From G016756615 sp035556195 (GTDB lineage: Bacteria > Pseudomonadota > Alphaproteobacteria > Rhizobiales > Rhizobiaceae): a stretch of DNA of 64,000 nucleotides. Below are positions 53,263 through 61,596 of the stretch, in pieces. The stretch is from positions 86,910-150,909 of the forward strand of contig DATMFK010000060.1 in the NCBI GenBank assembly GCA_035556195.1, given 5' to 3'. The stretch's first letter is position 1; each line of letters opens with the position of its first letter. The notes below the pieces were generated by a model. That model saw nothing but the letters and a program-made list of their open reading frames with translations, did no database searches and was not told the DNA's origin. A program made the translations under genes and the position numbers.

Positions 53263-54447
53263 ATGGACACCGCCAAGAGCGGCATCTCAGCCGTGCCTTT
53301 CGACCATGCGCGTCTGGACACTTTGATGGACGAGGCGGGCGTCGACGTGCTCCTCGCCACCGCGAAGCACGACACCCAGTATCTTCTCGGCGGCTACAAG
53401 TTCATCTTCTTTTCGGCCATGGATGCCATCGGCCACAGCCGCTACCTGCCGATCGTGATCTACGAGAGGGGCGGTCTGGACCATGCCGCCTATGTCGGCA
53501 ATCGAATGGAGGGCGGCGAGCACCAGAACCATCCTTTCTGGACGCCGACGCTGCATCTGTCGAACTGGGGCACGCTCGATTCGATCGCTCTTGCGATCGA
53601 GCATCTGCGCCTGATCGGCGCGGGTGCGGCACGCCTGGGCATCGAGCCGGCCTTCCTCCCCGCCGACGCCTATCTTGCGATCCGCGACGCCTTCCCGGAC
53701 GCGAAACTGGTCGATGCTACCGAATTGATGGAGCGGATGCGTGCGATCAAGACGCCGGACGAGCTCGCCAAGCTCAAGAAGGCTTCGGAACTGATTACAG
53801 ACGCTATGCTCGCCACGATCGCCACCGCAAGGGAGGGTTCCACCAAGGCCGAGATCATCGAATGCCTGCGGCGCGAGGAAACCAATCGCGGCGCGCATTT
53901 CGAGTATTGCCTGCTGACGCTGGGATCGAGCCACAATCGGGCCGCTTCCGACCAAGCCTGGAAAAAGGGCGAGGTACTGTCAATCGATTCAGGCGGCAAC
54001 TATCAAGGCTATATCGGCGATCTCTGCCGCATGGGCGTGCTGGGCGAACCCGATGCCGAACTGGAGGATCTGCTGGCGGAGATCGAGCAAGTGCAGCAGG
54101 CTGCCTTTTCAAAGGTCAGGGCGGGAGTGCTGGGCGGCGAGATGATCGCCCACGCCGAAAGCGTGCTGAAATCCTCAAAGGTGGCCGCTTATACGGACTT
54201 CTTCGCCCATGGCATGGGGCTCATCACCCACGAGGCGCCATTCTTGATGACCAATCATCCGGTGACATACGAAGGCACTTACGCCGCGAAGCCGCTGGAA
54301 GCGAACATGGTGCTTTCCGTCGAAACCACGATGCTGCATCCCACGCGCGGCTTCATCAAGCTCGAGGACACCGTGGCGGTCGCTGACAACGGCTACGAGA
54401 TGTTCGGTGAGCGGGGCAGGGGCTGGAACCGGGGTGGGACGAGATAG
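53263..54447 (+). CDS. M24 family metallopeptidase (Xaa-Pro dipeptidase/creatinase fold)
   Basis: 394 residues. N-terminal creatinase-type domain, then the pita-bread catalytic domain. Metal-ligand segments: SIDSGGNYQGYIGDLCRM (two Asp), FFAHGMGL (His), SVETTM (Glu) and KLEDTVAV (Glu), so it is probably active. Family activities are X-Pro peptide cleavage or C-N bond hydrolysis. Start ATG 53263 with GGGAGGAG upstream. It converges on the cupin operon and may share a pathway. Confidence 0.88.
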   Translation: MDTAKSGISAVPFDHARLDTLMDEAGVDVLLATAKHDTQYLLGGYKFIFFSAMDAIGHSRYLPIVIYERGGLDHAAYVGNRMEGGEHQNHPFWTPTLHLSNWGTLDSIALAIEHLRLIGAGAARLGIEPAFLPADAYLAIRDAFPDAKLVDATELMERMRAIKTPDELAKLKKASELITDAMLATIATAREGSTKAEIIECLRREETNRGAHFEYCLLTLGSSHNRAASDQAWKKGEVLSIDSGGNYQGYIGDLCRMGVLGEPDAELEDLLAEIEQVQQAAFSKVRAGVLGGEMIAHAESVLKSSKVAAYTDFFAHGMGLITHEAPFLMTNHPVTYEGTYAAKPLEANMVLSVETTMLHPTRGFIKLEDTVAVADNGYEMFGERGRGWNRGGTR

Positions 54448-54499
54448 CTTGCCCCGGGGGCGCGCGCCTGTTCAGCCCCACGGAAGCGGTCCGGCCGCG

Positions 54500-54925
54500 C
54501 TATCCCTGCTTGCCTCGTGCCGGGATCAGCCGGAAGTCGGGCAGGTCACGCAATGCCAGTTCCGGCCCTGCCGGCGAATAGACGACGAAAAGCTGCATGG
54601 GCCCATCGCCTGTATTCAGCGTGGAATGGAAGCGGCTTTCCGGAATGAAGATGGTGCAGCCCGGTCCGACCGGCTGCCTGACGGGGTTGCCGGCCTCGTC
54701 CTCCACCATCTGCTCGCCTTGTCCGGAAATCACGAAGATGATCTCCTCGGCACCCGGATGGTTGTGGCGAGCATGTCCTTGACCGGACGGCAAGTCGACC
54801 ACGCCGCCAGAAAAGTGCTTGGCGCCATTCACCTCCGGAGCCACCGTCAAGGCCAGCTTGCCCCAGTCGAAGCCGAAAGCATCGACATCCCCGGGGTTGA
54901 CGAACACCATTCCCTTGTCTGCCAT
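54500..54925 (-). CDS. Cupin domain protein
   Basis: 141 residues, single cupin. First metal motif HARHNHPGAEEIIFVISGQG (GX5HXHX3,4EX6G type) and second motif ending FIPESRFHSTLNTG give a likely metal site. Start 54925 with AGGAGA upstream, 10 bp after the TIM-barrel gene, so co-expressed. Could be an isomerase or dioxygenase on a pathway intermediate. Confidence 0.85.
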   Translation of the reverse strand: MADKGMVFVNPGDVDAFGFDWGKLALTVAPEVNGAKHFSGGVVDLPSGQGHARHNHPGAEEIIFVISGQGEQMVEDEAGNPVRQPVGPGCTIFIPESRFHSTLNTGDGPMQLFVVYSPAGPELALRDLPDFRLIPARGKQG

Positions 54926-54935
54926 GATCCTTCTC

Positions 54936-55784
54936 CTAGTTCCTGGCGTTCTCGCCCAGTTCGATTGCCTTGAACTCGGCCGTCTGCCTGGCTATCGCCG
55001 TTTCGGCCGGCAGCCGCTCCATCGATGAGGCGCCGTAAAAGCCATGAAGCCCTTTGCAGCGCGCCAGCACGTAGCGCGCGTCGTCCGGCATCGAAATCGG
55101 TCCCCCGTGGCAGAGCAGGATGACGTCCTTGCGCACGGAGCGGGCGGCATCCGCGATGGCGTGGATCTCGCTCACGCAATCGTCCAACGATTTGGCGGAC
55201 GTGGCGCCGATCGAGCCGCCGGTGGTGACGCCCATATGGGCGACAACGATATCCGCGCCGGCGGAGGTCATGGCGCGTGCCTCTTCGGGGTTGAAGACAT
55301 AGGGCGTGGTCAGGAGGTCTTGCCGATGCGCCTCGGCGATCATGTCGACCTCCAGCCCGAAGCTCATGCCGGTCTCCTCGAAGCTCTGTCGCATGGCGCC
55401 GTCGAAAAGCCCGATTGTCGGGAAGTTCTGCACGCCGGAGAAGCCCATTTCCTTCAACTCGTTGAGGAAGCGCGGCATGATCACAAATGGATCGGTGCCG
55501 TTGACGCCGGCCAGGACGGGGGTCCGCTTCACGACCGGCAGTACCTCGAAGGCCATCTCCTTCACGATGTCGTTCGCGTTGCCATAGGCCAGAAGGCCGG
55601 CCGCGGAGCCGCGTCCTGCCATGCGATAACGGCCGGAATTGTAGATGATGATGAGGTCGATACCGCCCGCCTCCTCGGCCTTGGCGGATAGGCCGGTGCC
55701 GGCGCCCCCGCCGACGATCGGCCGGCCGGCCTCGATCATGGCACGGAACTTCTCGATGATTTTTGCACGGGGGATGGCGGACAT
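54936..55784 (-). CDS. PEP hydrolase-like TIM-barrel protein (Tm-1 C-terminal domain homologue)
   Basis: 282 residues. Begins IPRAKIIEKFRAMIEAGRPI then GGGAGTGLSAKAEEAGGIDL, the PEP-mutase/hydrolase-like superfamily domain that forms the C-terminal half of plant Tm-1. Conserved GVNGTDPF, GVQNFPTIGLFDG and VAHMGVTTGGSIG. A catalytic Cys of true PEP hydrolase is not obvious, so the reaction is open. Start ATG 55784 with AAAGGAA; 40 bp after the UPF0261 gene. Confidence 0.85.
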   Translation of the reverse strand: MSAIPRAKIIEKFRAMIEAGRPIVGGGAGTGLSAKAEEAGGIDLIIIYNSGRYRMAGRGSAAGLLAYGNANDIVKEMAFEVLPVVKRTPVLAGVNGTDPFVIMPRFLNELKEMGFSGVQNFPTIGLFDGAMRQSFEETGMSFGLEVDMIAEAHRQDLLTTPYVFNPEEARAMTSAGADIVVAHMGVTTGGSIGATSAKSLDDCVSEIHAIADAARSVRKDVILLCHGGPISMPDDARYVLARCKGLHGFYGASSMERLPAETAIARQTAEFKAIELGENARN

Positions 55785-55824
55785 GTGATTCCTTTGCGTT
55801 AGGGCCGAGGTGAGCGCCCTGCTG

Positions 55825-57018
55825 TCAGGCGGCGATCTCCCGGAACGTCTTCACGACCGCCTCCGCGAAGGCGGGATCGTTGATGTGGAGCGGCAGACGC
55901 TCGACGCGGCGGTTTCTGGTCGGCGAGATCGTTCGCTCGATCGCCTTGAAAAGCTGAAGATCGGCCTCCGGGTCCCAGAAGGGACCGCCCTCGATGTCGA
56001 GGGCCGAAATGCCTTTTTCCGGAATGAGGAAGCGCACAGGCCCCTCGCAACGCGAAAGCCGTTCGCCGATCCATTCTCCGACGAGACGGCATTCGTCGGC
56101 GGTCGTCCGCATCAGCGTAACGTTCGGATTGTGCTCGTAGAAGCGCCGGCCGCGATATCTTTCCGGAACCGTTGGAGGCGCCCAGAAATTGACCATGTCG
56201 ATCGCCCCGACCGATCCAACATAGGGCAGCCCGGTGCGCGCAACGGCGCCGAAGCGATCGTCAGACGCGGGAAGCACACCGCCTAGGAGATGATCGCAAA
56301 CTTCGGTGGTGGTTATGTCGAGGATGCCCGCGAGAAGTCCGCTGTCGGCGAGTTTCTCCATGGTGCGGCCGCCGATGCCCGTCGCATGGAACACCATGCA
56401 GTCGTGGTCGGCGCGCAGCTTTTCGACGATCGCCGACACGCATGGCGTCGTGACACCGAACATGGTCATCCCCAGCGCCGGCTTGCCTGCCGCCGCCGAT
56501 GCTGGGTGCGCGACCATGCCCGCGATCGCCTGTGCCGCATTGTGCAGGATGACGCGGGACACGCCGTTGAGGCCGGCCAGATCGGTCACGGACGGCATCA
56601 TGACGATGTCCGACACGTCGACATAGGGAGCGGTATCTCCCGACGCCAACGTTGAAACCATCAGCTTCGGGATACCGAGGGGCAGGGTGCGCATGCCCGC
56701 CGTCACGATCGACGTGCCCCCGCCACCGCCGATGCCGATCATCCCGGCGATGTCGTTCCTTGTCCGCACGAAGCGGGCAAACGCCTCTCCCATGGCGGCG
56801 ACCGCCGTGCCCCGGTCATTGGTGCCGAGCACCTTGAATGAACCCTCCGGATGATGCGCAGCCACTTCCTTGGCAGGCACGTCCACCGGAACGAGGGCAC
56901 CGCGCGTGCCGATGTCGACGCGCAGGACAGTCGCGCCGCGCGCGGCGATCGCATCGGCCAGATAGGCCATCTCCTCGCTTTTCGTATCGGCGGTGCCGAC
57001 CACGTAGATGCGCTTCAT
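55825..57018 (-). CDS. UPF0261/Tm-1-like ATP-binding domain protein
   Basis: 397 residues. N-terminus KRIYVVGTADTKSEEMAYLA and GMIGIGGGGGTSIVTAGMRT (glycine loop) are the family marks; GTADTK and GVTTPCV are also conserved. In plants this domain is fused to the TIM-barrel domain encoded next door (Tm-1, which inhibits tobamovirus replication). The bacterial reaction is not known to me. Start 57018 with GGGGGAG upstream. First gene of the leftward three-gene operon. Confidence 0.88.
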   Translation of the reverse strand: MKRIYVVGTADTKSEEMAYLADAIAARGATVLRVDIGTRGALVPVDVPAKEVAAHHPEGSFKVLGTNDRGTAVAAMGEAFARFVRTRNDIAGMIGIGGGGGTSIVTAGMRTLPLGIPKLMVSTLASGDTAPYVDVSDIVMMPSVTDLAGLNGVSRVILHNAAQAIAGMVAHPASAAAGKPALGMTMFGVTTPCVSAIVEKLRADHDCMVFHATGIGGRTMEKLADSGLLAGILDITTTEVCDHLLGGVLPASDDRFGAVARTGLPYVGSVGAIDMVNFWAPPTVPERYRGRRFYEHNPNVTLMRTTADECRLVGEWIGERLSRCEGPVRFLIPEKGISALDIEGGPFWDPEADLQLFKAIERTISPTRNRRVERLPLHINDPAFAEAVVKTFREIAA

Positions 57019-57096
57019 GATGTCTCCCCCGGCGGCTTGCCCTGGCACGCTATGCCATCGGGTGGCTCTCCTCCGCCGCAGGGCATTGCCATATTA

Positions 57097-57114
57097 ATGA
57101 GACGACCGTATCAT
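57097..57114. promoter_or_regulatory. Palindromic operator candidate between UPF0261 operon and tetR-type gene
   Basis: ATGAGACGACCGTATCAT: dyad ATGA-N-ACG-NN-CGT-N-TCAT, 14 of 18 positions symmetric. It lies in the 102-bp divergent gap, 79 bp upstream of the UPF0261 start and 7 bp before the TetR start, a typical TetR autoregulatory position. Confidence 0.55.
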
Positions 57115-57120
57115 ATTGAC

Positions 57121-57795
57121 ATGGATGTCTTACGTCAATCGAAGCCCGAAACCAGGGGGCCGCGTGCCCGGACCCGGCGTCTCATGCTGGATACTGCGAC
57201 GCGCCTCATGCAGGCGGGCGCCATCCCTTCGGTGAGCGAGGTAGCGGAGGCGGCCGAGGTGTCGCGCGCGACTGCCTACCGCTATTTCCCCAGCCAAGCG
57301 GCGCTCGTGCAGGCCGTGGTCGACGAGGCGCTCGGACCCATCCTCAGCTGGCGCTCGCGCTCGACGGACGCGGAGCGCAGGTTGGCCAGCCTGCTGGACA
57401 CGGGCATGCCTCGCATCGAGAAATTCGAGGCGACGTTCAAGGCGGCGCTCAAATTGTCCCTCGAACAATGGGCGCAACGTCACGCCGGCACGCTCGGCGA
57501 AGAGCCTGCCTTCGCCCGAGGGCATCGCAAGGAATTGCTTGCGGACGCGCTCGCACCGCTAGAAGATCGGCTCGAGCCGCAAGCCTTTGCGCGGCTCAAG
57601 CAGTCGCTCTCGCTCCTATTCGGCGTCGAGGCGCTGGTCGTGTTGAAGGACATATGGGGTTTGGACGGCGACGAGACGCTGGCGGTCGCGCAGTGGGCGT
57701 CTCGTGCGCTTGTCCGTTCCGCAGTTGTGGAGTCCACGTCGGGCAGGGGAGGTCAGGCGGGGAAACGGGCGCAATCTGCCCGTAGAATTGGTTAG
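57121..57795 (+). CDS. TetR family transcriptional regulator
   Basis: 224 residues. N-terminal HTH SVSEVAEAAEVSRATAYRYF then PSQAALVQAVVDEAL. The C-terminal ligand domain is variable. I start at ATG 57121; an in-frame ATG at 57097 is inside the palindromic operator. Predicted repressor of the divergent UPF0261-PEP hydrolase-cupin operon and possibly of the importer downstream. Confidence 0.88.
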   Translation: MDVLRQSKPETRGPRARTRRLMLDTATRLMQAGAIPSVSEVAEAAEVSRATAYRYFPSQAALVQAVVDEALGPILSWRSRSTDAERRLASLLDTGMPRIEKFEATFKAALKLSLEQWAQRHAGTLGEEPAFARGHRKELLADALAPLEDRLEPQAFARLKQSLSLLFGVEALVVLKDIWGLDGDETLAVAQWASRALVRSAVVESTSGRGGQAGKRAQSARRIG

Positions 57796-58122
57796 ACCAG
57801 ATTGGCTGGTTTTGTCAGGCGCACATATCGAAAATGGTGTCTCGGAAGTGGTTGCCAGCAAAAACCATCAGGCAGAACAGTGAGATACGGTGGGGATGGC
57901 AATTTTGGTGGAGACCGTGACGCAAGAAACCGCTTGACGACGAGGAGGAATTGGTAATACCAGATCAGCAGGGGCAATGTCGCTCAAATGGAGGTTTTGC
58001 GGCAACCGTTCCGAGCAAAGTCGGGAGGGCCTTTGCTAGGGATGCGGCGTAGGGAAGGACTGCCTGTGGTCGGCTGTGGGCCGGCCACTTAGCGGGTTGA
58101 ATGCGCACAAGGGAGGAGAACT
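57796..58122. other. Leader region of the polyol/sugar importer operon
   Basis: 327 bases without a gene. Contains TGGTAATACCA (57952-57962), a GntR/FadR-like palindrome, and a small dyad ACCAG-N5-CTGGT at 57796-57810. The importer promoter is probably here. Confidence 0.5.
57952..57962. promoter_or_regulatory. Palindrome TGGTAATACCA upstream of the importer SBP
   Basis: Eleven-bp palindrome with one central base, about 160 bp upstream of the SBP gene. The form TGGT-N3-ACCA is typical of FadR-subfamily GntR operators; no GntR gene is in the window. Confidence 0.35.
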
Positions 58123-59439
58123 ATGCGCAAGAGAAGAGTCGGCATTCTTGCCGGCATCGGCCTGGCACTCGCCTGCAGCACATCGGCATACGCGCAGGAT
58201 AAACAGCTCACAATTTTCTGGGCCGAGTGGGACCCGGCCAACTATCTGCAGGAACTCGCCAACGAGTACGAGAAGGAAACCGGCGTGAAGGTCGTCGTTG
58301 AGACGACGCCATGGGCCGACTTCCAGACCAAGGCCTTCACCGAATTCAATGCCAAGGGCAGCGCTTACGATCTAGTCGTGGGTGACTCGCAGTGGCTCGG
58401 ATCGGCGTCCGAAGGAGGCCACTATGTCGAGCTGACGGACTTCATCAAGGAGAACAACGTCCTTGAGAAGATGGCGCCCGCCACGGTTAAGTACTACTCG
58501 GAATATCCGGGCAACAGCGGCCGCTACTGGTCCATTCCGACAGAGGGCGATGCCGTCGGCTGGTCCTACCGCAAGGACTGGTTCGAGGATCCGAAGGAGA
58601 AGGAGGCATTCAAGGCCAAATACGGCTACGAGCTTGACGTGCCCAAGACCTGGAAGGAACTCACCGACATCGCGGAGTTCTTCAATCGGCCGAGCGAAAA
58701 TCGCTACGGCATCGCCATCTACACGCAGAACCAGTATGACGGCCTTGCCATGGGCGTGGAGAATGCACTGTTCTCCTATGGTGGCGAGCTGGGCGACTAC
58801 AGCACCTACAAGGTCGAGGGCATCCTCAACTCGGACAAGTCGGTTGCCGCGCTCGAGAACTACCGGAAGCTGTTCGGCTTCACGCCGCCGGGATGGACGA
58901 ACGCGTTCTTCGTCGAGAACAACCAGGCCATCACCGAGAACCTGGCGGCGATGAGCATGAACTACTTCGCCTTCTTCCCGTCCTTGCTCAACGAGGCGTC
59001 GAATCCGAACGCCAAGAACACGGGCTTCTTCGCCAACCCCGCCGGTCCTGGCGGCGACCAGTATGCCGCTCTCGGCGGGCAGGGAATTTCGATCGTCTCA
59101 TATTCCAACAACAAGGACGAGGCGATGAAATTCCTGCAGTGGTTCATTCAGGACGATACGCAGAAGAAGTGGGCGGAACTCGGCGGCTACACCTGCAACA
59201 AGGCCGTGCTGGAGTCCGAGGCATTCCAGAATGCCACCCCCTACAACAAGGCCTTCTACGAGACCATGTTCAAGGTGAAGGACTTCTGGGCCGTGCCGGA
59301 ATATGCCGAGCTTCTCCAGCAGCTCAATCAGCGTGTCTATCCTTATGTCGTGAACGGCGAGGGCACGGCGAAGGGCGTGCTGGATTCGCTGGCCGCCGAC
59401 TGGACCGAAACGTTCAAGAAGTATGGCCGCGTGAACTAG
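58123..59439 (+). CDS. Carbohydrate/polyol ABC transporter substrate-binding protein
   Basis: 438 residues, family 1 (maltose-type) extracellular binding protein. Sec signal GILAGIGLALACSTSAYAQD. Mature start KQLTIFWAEWDPANYLQELA; later SYGGELGDYSTYKVEGILNS. Start ATG 58123 with AAGGGAGGAG upstream. First gene of a six-gene operon with two permeases, a small membrane protein and two ATPases. Confidence 0.9.
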   Translation: MRKRRVGILAGIGLALACSTSAYAQDKQLTIFWAEWDPANYLQELANEYEKETGVKVVVETTPWADFQTKAFTEFNAKGSAYDLVVGDSQWLGSASEGGHYVELTDFIKENNVLEKMAPATVKYYSEYPGNSGRYWSIPTEGDAVGWSYRKDWFEDPKEKEAFKAKYGYELDVPKTWKELTDIAEFFNRPSENRYGIAIYTQNQYDGLAMGVENALFSYGGELGDYSTYKVEGILNSDKSVAALENYRKLFGFTPPGWTNAFFVENNQAITENLAAMSMNYFAFFPSLLNEASNPNAKNTGFFANPAGPGGDQYAALGGQGISIVSYSNNKDEAMKFLQWFIQDDTQKKWAELGGYTCNKAVLESEAFQNATPYNKAFYETMFKVKDFWAVPEYAELLQQLNQRVYPYVVNGEGTAKGVLDSLAADWTETFKKYGRVN

Positions 59440-59452
59440 GCAAGGGGCCGAG

Positions 59453-59489
59453 CGGAGGGGGTAAATCAACGCCCCCTCCGTTCGTTTTT
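59453..59489 (+). terminator. Attenuator/terminator between SBP and permease genes
   Basis: Stem CGGAGGGGG (59453-59461) and CCCCCTCCG (59472-59480), 10-nt loop, then TTCGTTTTT. A factor-independent terminator shape; partial read-through would yield more SBP than permease. Confidence 0.7.
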
Positions 59490-59511
59490 CACTGTGGGAA
59501 AGGACGTTCAA

Positions 59512-60417
59512 GTGGCGACAGCGGTGATGACCACGCTGGATCGGGGTTCGCGCGCAGCTTCGCGGGGGTGGAGCGACATCACGATCAGGAATCTCTTCAT
59601 CATCCCGACCATCCTGTTCCTGATCGTGTTCAATATATTTCCCCTGATCTATTCGCTGGGTTACTCCTTCACGGATTTCCGGGCATCGACGAACGCCGCC
59701 GCGAATTTCGTCGGGCTGCGCAACTATCGCGAATTGCTCAACGATCCCTACATATGGAACAATTTCGCGGTGACGGCGAAGTATGTGATCGTGTCGGTGG
59801 TCGGCCAGGTGGTGGTGGGCTTCGGCACGGCGATGCTGCTCAATAGGGCCATTCCCTTCAAGGGGCTCATCACGACGCTCCTGTTGCTGCCGATGATGTT
59901 GTCCATGGCGGTCGTCGGCCTTTTCTGGAAACTTCTCTACGACCCGTCATGGGGCGTCATCAATTGGGTTCTCGGGCTCGGCAAGTTCCAATGGCTGGGC
60001 GATCCGAAAATGGCGCTTTACGCGGTCGCCATCACGGATATCTGGATGTGGTCGCCCTTCGTCATGCTGCTTTCGCTGGCCGGGCTGTCTGCCGTGCCGA
60101 AGCATCTCTATGAAGCCGCGGCGATCGACCGGGCCGGGCCGCTATACACTTTCTTCCGGATTACGCTGCCGCTGGTCGCGCCGATCCTGATGATCGCGAT
60201 CATCTTCCGCACAATGGAGGCCTTCAAGACCTTCGATCTCGCTTACGTGCTGTCGACGCAGCCCACGACGGAGGTGATCTCCATCCGGCTCTACAAGATG
60301 GCCTTCCAGGAATGGCAGACCGGGCGCTCCTGCGCCCTCGCCTACATTGTGCTCATCATGGTGATCGCCATCACCAATCTCTATGTCAAATACCTAAATA
60401 AAGTGAAGGCGCGCTGA
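59512..60417 (+). CDS. ABC transporter permease (sugar/polyol, MalF-like)
   Basis: 301 residues, six TM helices; EAAxxDG-like loop YEAAAIDRAGPLYTFFRITL contacts the ATPase. GTG start 59512 with AAGGA upstream; an earlier GTG at 59494 is less likely. Confidence 0.88.
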   Translation: MATAVMTTLDRGSRAASRGWSDITIRNLFIIPTILFLIVFNIFPLIYSLGYSFTDFRASTNAAANFVGLRNYRELLNDPYIWNNFAVTAKYVIVSVVGQVVVGFGTAMLLNRAIPFKGLITTLLLLPMMLSMAVVGLFWKLLYDPSWGVINWVLGLGKFQWLGDPKMALYAVAITDIWMWSPFVMLLSLAGLSAVPKHLYEAAAIDRAGPLYTFFRITLPLVAPILMIAIIFRTMEAFKTFDLAYVLSTQPTTEVISIRLYKMAFQEWQTGRSCALAYIVLIMVIAITNLYVKYLNKVKAR

Positions 60418-60418
60418 C

Positions 60419-61378
60419 ATGGCTGCGGTTCAGACCTCCGGCGAGCGAGCGCTCAACAGGATAGCGATCGCTGCCGTCGTCATCATCACGCTGATCTTCC
60501 TCGCGCCGATCTATTGGATCGTGGCCACCTCTTTCAAACCGCGCAATCTCGCCACCACCATCCCTCCGACGATCGTCTTCCAACCGGAACTGTCGCCCTT
60601 CGTGAAGCTCTTCACCAAGCGCTCGCAATTGAGGGAACCGCCGACGCCGGAGGAATATGCGGCCGCGCCCTGGTGGGAACGGCTGGTGTTCGACGGTGGC
60701 GAGAAGGTGGTCCGTGACGGCAAGGGCGCCGTGCAATGGTCGGCCTACCCCAGCCGTTTCATGAATTCTCTGATCATCGCGGTCGCCTCGACGGTGCTGG
60801 CGGTCAGCATGGGAACCCTCACGGCCTACGGATTTTCCCGGTTCAAGGTGAAGGGGGAGCAGGACCTGCTGTTCTTCATCCTGTCGACGCGCATGCTTCC
60901 GCCCGTCGTGGTCGCGATCCCGATGTTCCTGATGTATCGCGCCGTCGGCCTCAACGACACCCATTGGGGCCTCATCATCCTCTACACCGCCTTCAACCTC
61001 TCTTTCTCGGTCTGGCTGATGAAAGGCTTCATCGACGAGATCCCGAGGGAATACGAGGAGGCGGCGCTGGTGGACGGCTATACGCGCATGGAGGCCTTCT
61101 TCAAGATCGTGTTGCCGGAGGCGGCCACCGGCATCGCGGCGACAGCCGTGTTCTGTTTCATCACGGCCTGGAACGAATATGCCTTCGCGCTGATCATGAC
61201 CAATCGCCGCGCGCAGACCGCGCCGCCTTTCATCCCGAGCCAGGTTGGCTCGGGTCTGCCCGACTGGACCGTGATCGCGGCGGGCACCTTCCTGTTCCTG
61301 CTTCCCGTGGCGATCTTCACGTTCCTCCTGCGCAATCATCTGCTGCGCGGAATGTCGTTCGGAGCGATCCGCAAATGA
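60419..61378 (+). CDS. ABC transporter permease (sugar/polyol, MalG-like)
   Basis: 319 residues, six TM helices; EAA loop EEAALVDGYTRMEAFFKIVL is canonical. A long hydrophilic segment after TM1 (PPTPEEYAAAPWWERLVFDG) is unusual for MalG but is seen in glycerol-type importers of rhizobia. Starts two bases after the previous stop. Confidence 0.88.
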   Translation: MAAVQTSGERALNRIAIAAVVIITLIFLAPIYWIVATSFKPRNLATTIPPTIVFQPELSPFVKLFTKRSQLREPPTPEEYAAAPWWERLVFDGGEKVVRDGKGAVQWSAYPSRFMNSLIIAVASTVLAVSMGTLTAYGFSRFKVKGEQDLLFFILSTRMLPPVVVAIPMFLMYRAVGLNDTHWGLIILYTAFNLSFSVWLMKGFIDEIPREYEEAALVDGYTRMEAFFKIVLPEAATGIAATAVFCFITAWNEYAFALIMTNRRAQTAPPFIPSQVGSGLPDWTVIAAGTFLFLLPVAIFTFLLRNHLLRGMSFGAIRK

Positions 61379-61596
61379 GCTTTCGTGCCTTCAATCAGAG
61401 ATTCTTGGAGCCTGGCGCGCAAATAGTGATGGTGCTGGGCATTGTCTTCCTCTGTCAGCCTTGGAACCATTTTCTGCACCGCTATGGCCTGACCGTGATC
61501 CTGATCGGCCTGATCGGCTTCATGGTCTCCGGCAAGATTCCGCCGGAAGAGGAACCGCTGAGCGGCCAGGGCGGAGATCGGGGAGCACAGCATTGA
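61375..61596 (+). CDS. Small membrane subunit of the ABC importer (73 aa)
   Basis: Starts ATGA overlapping the permease stop and ends TTGA overlapping the ATPase start. Two hydrophobic segments (AQIVMVLGIVFLCQPW and LTVILIGLIGFMVSG) and an acidic tail (PPEEEPLSG). Position and size resemble the small DUF2160-type protein (GlpU) of rhizobial glycerol importers, but no sequence match is claimed. Confidence 0.7.
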   Translation: MSFRAFNQRFLEPGAQIVMVLGIVFLCQPWNHFLHRYGLTVILIGLIGFMVSGKIPPEEEPLSGQGGDRGAQH

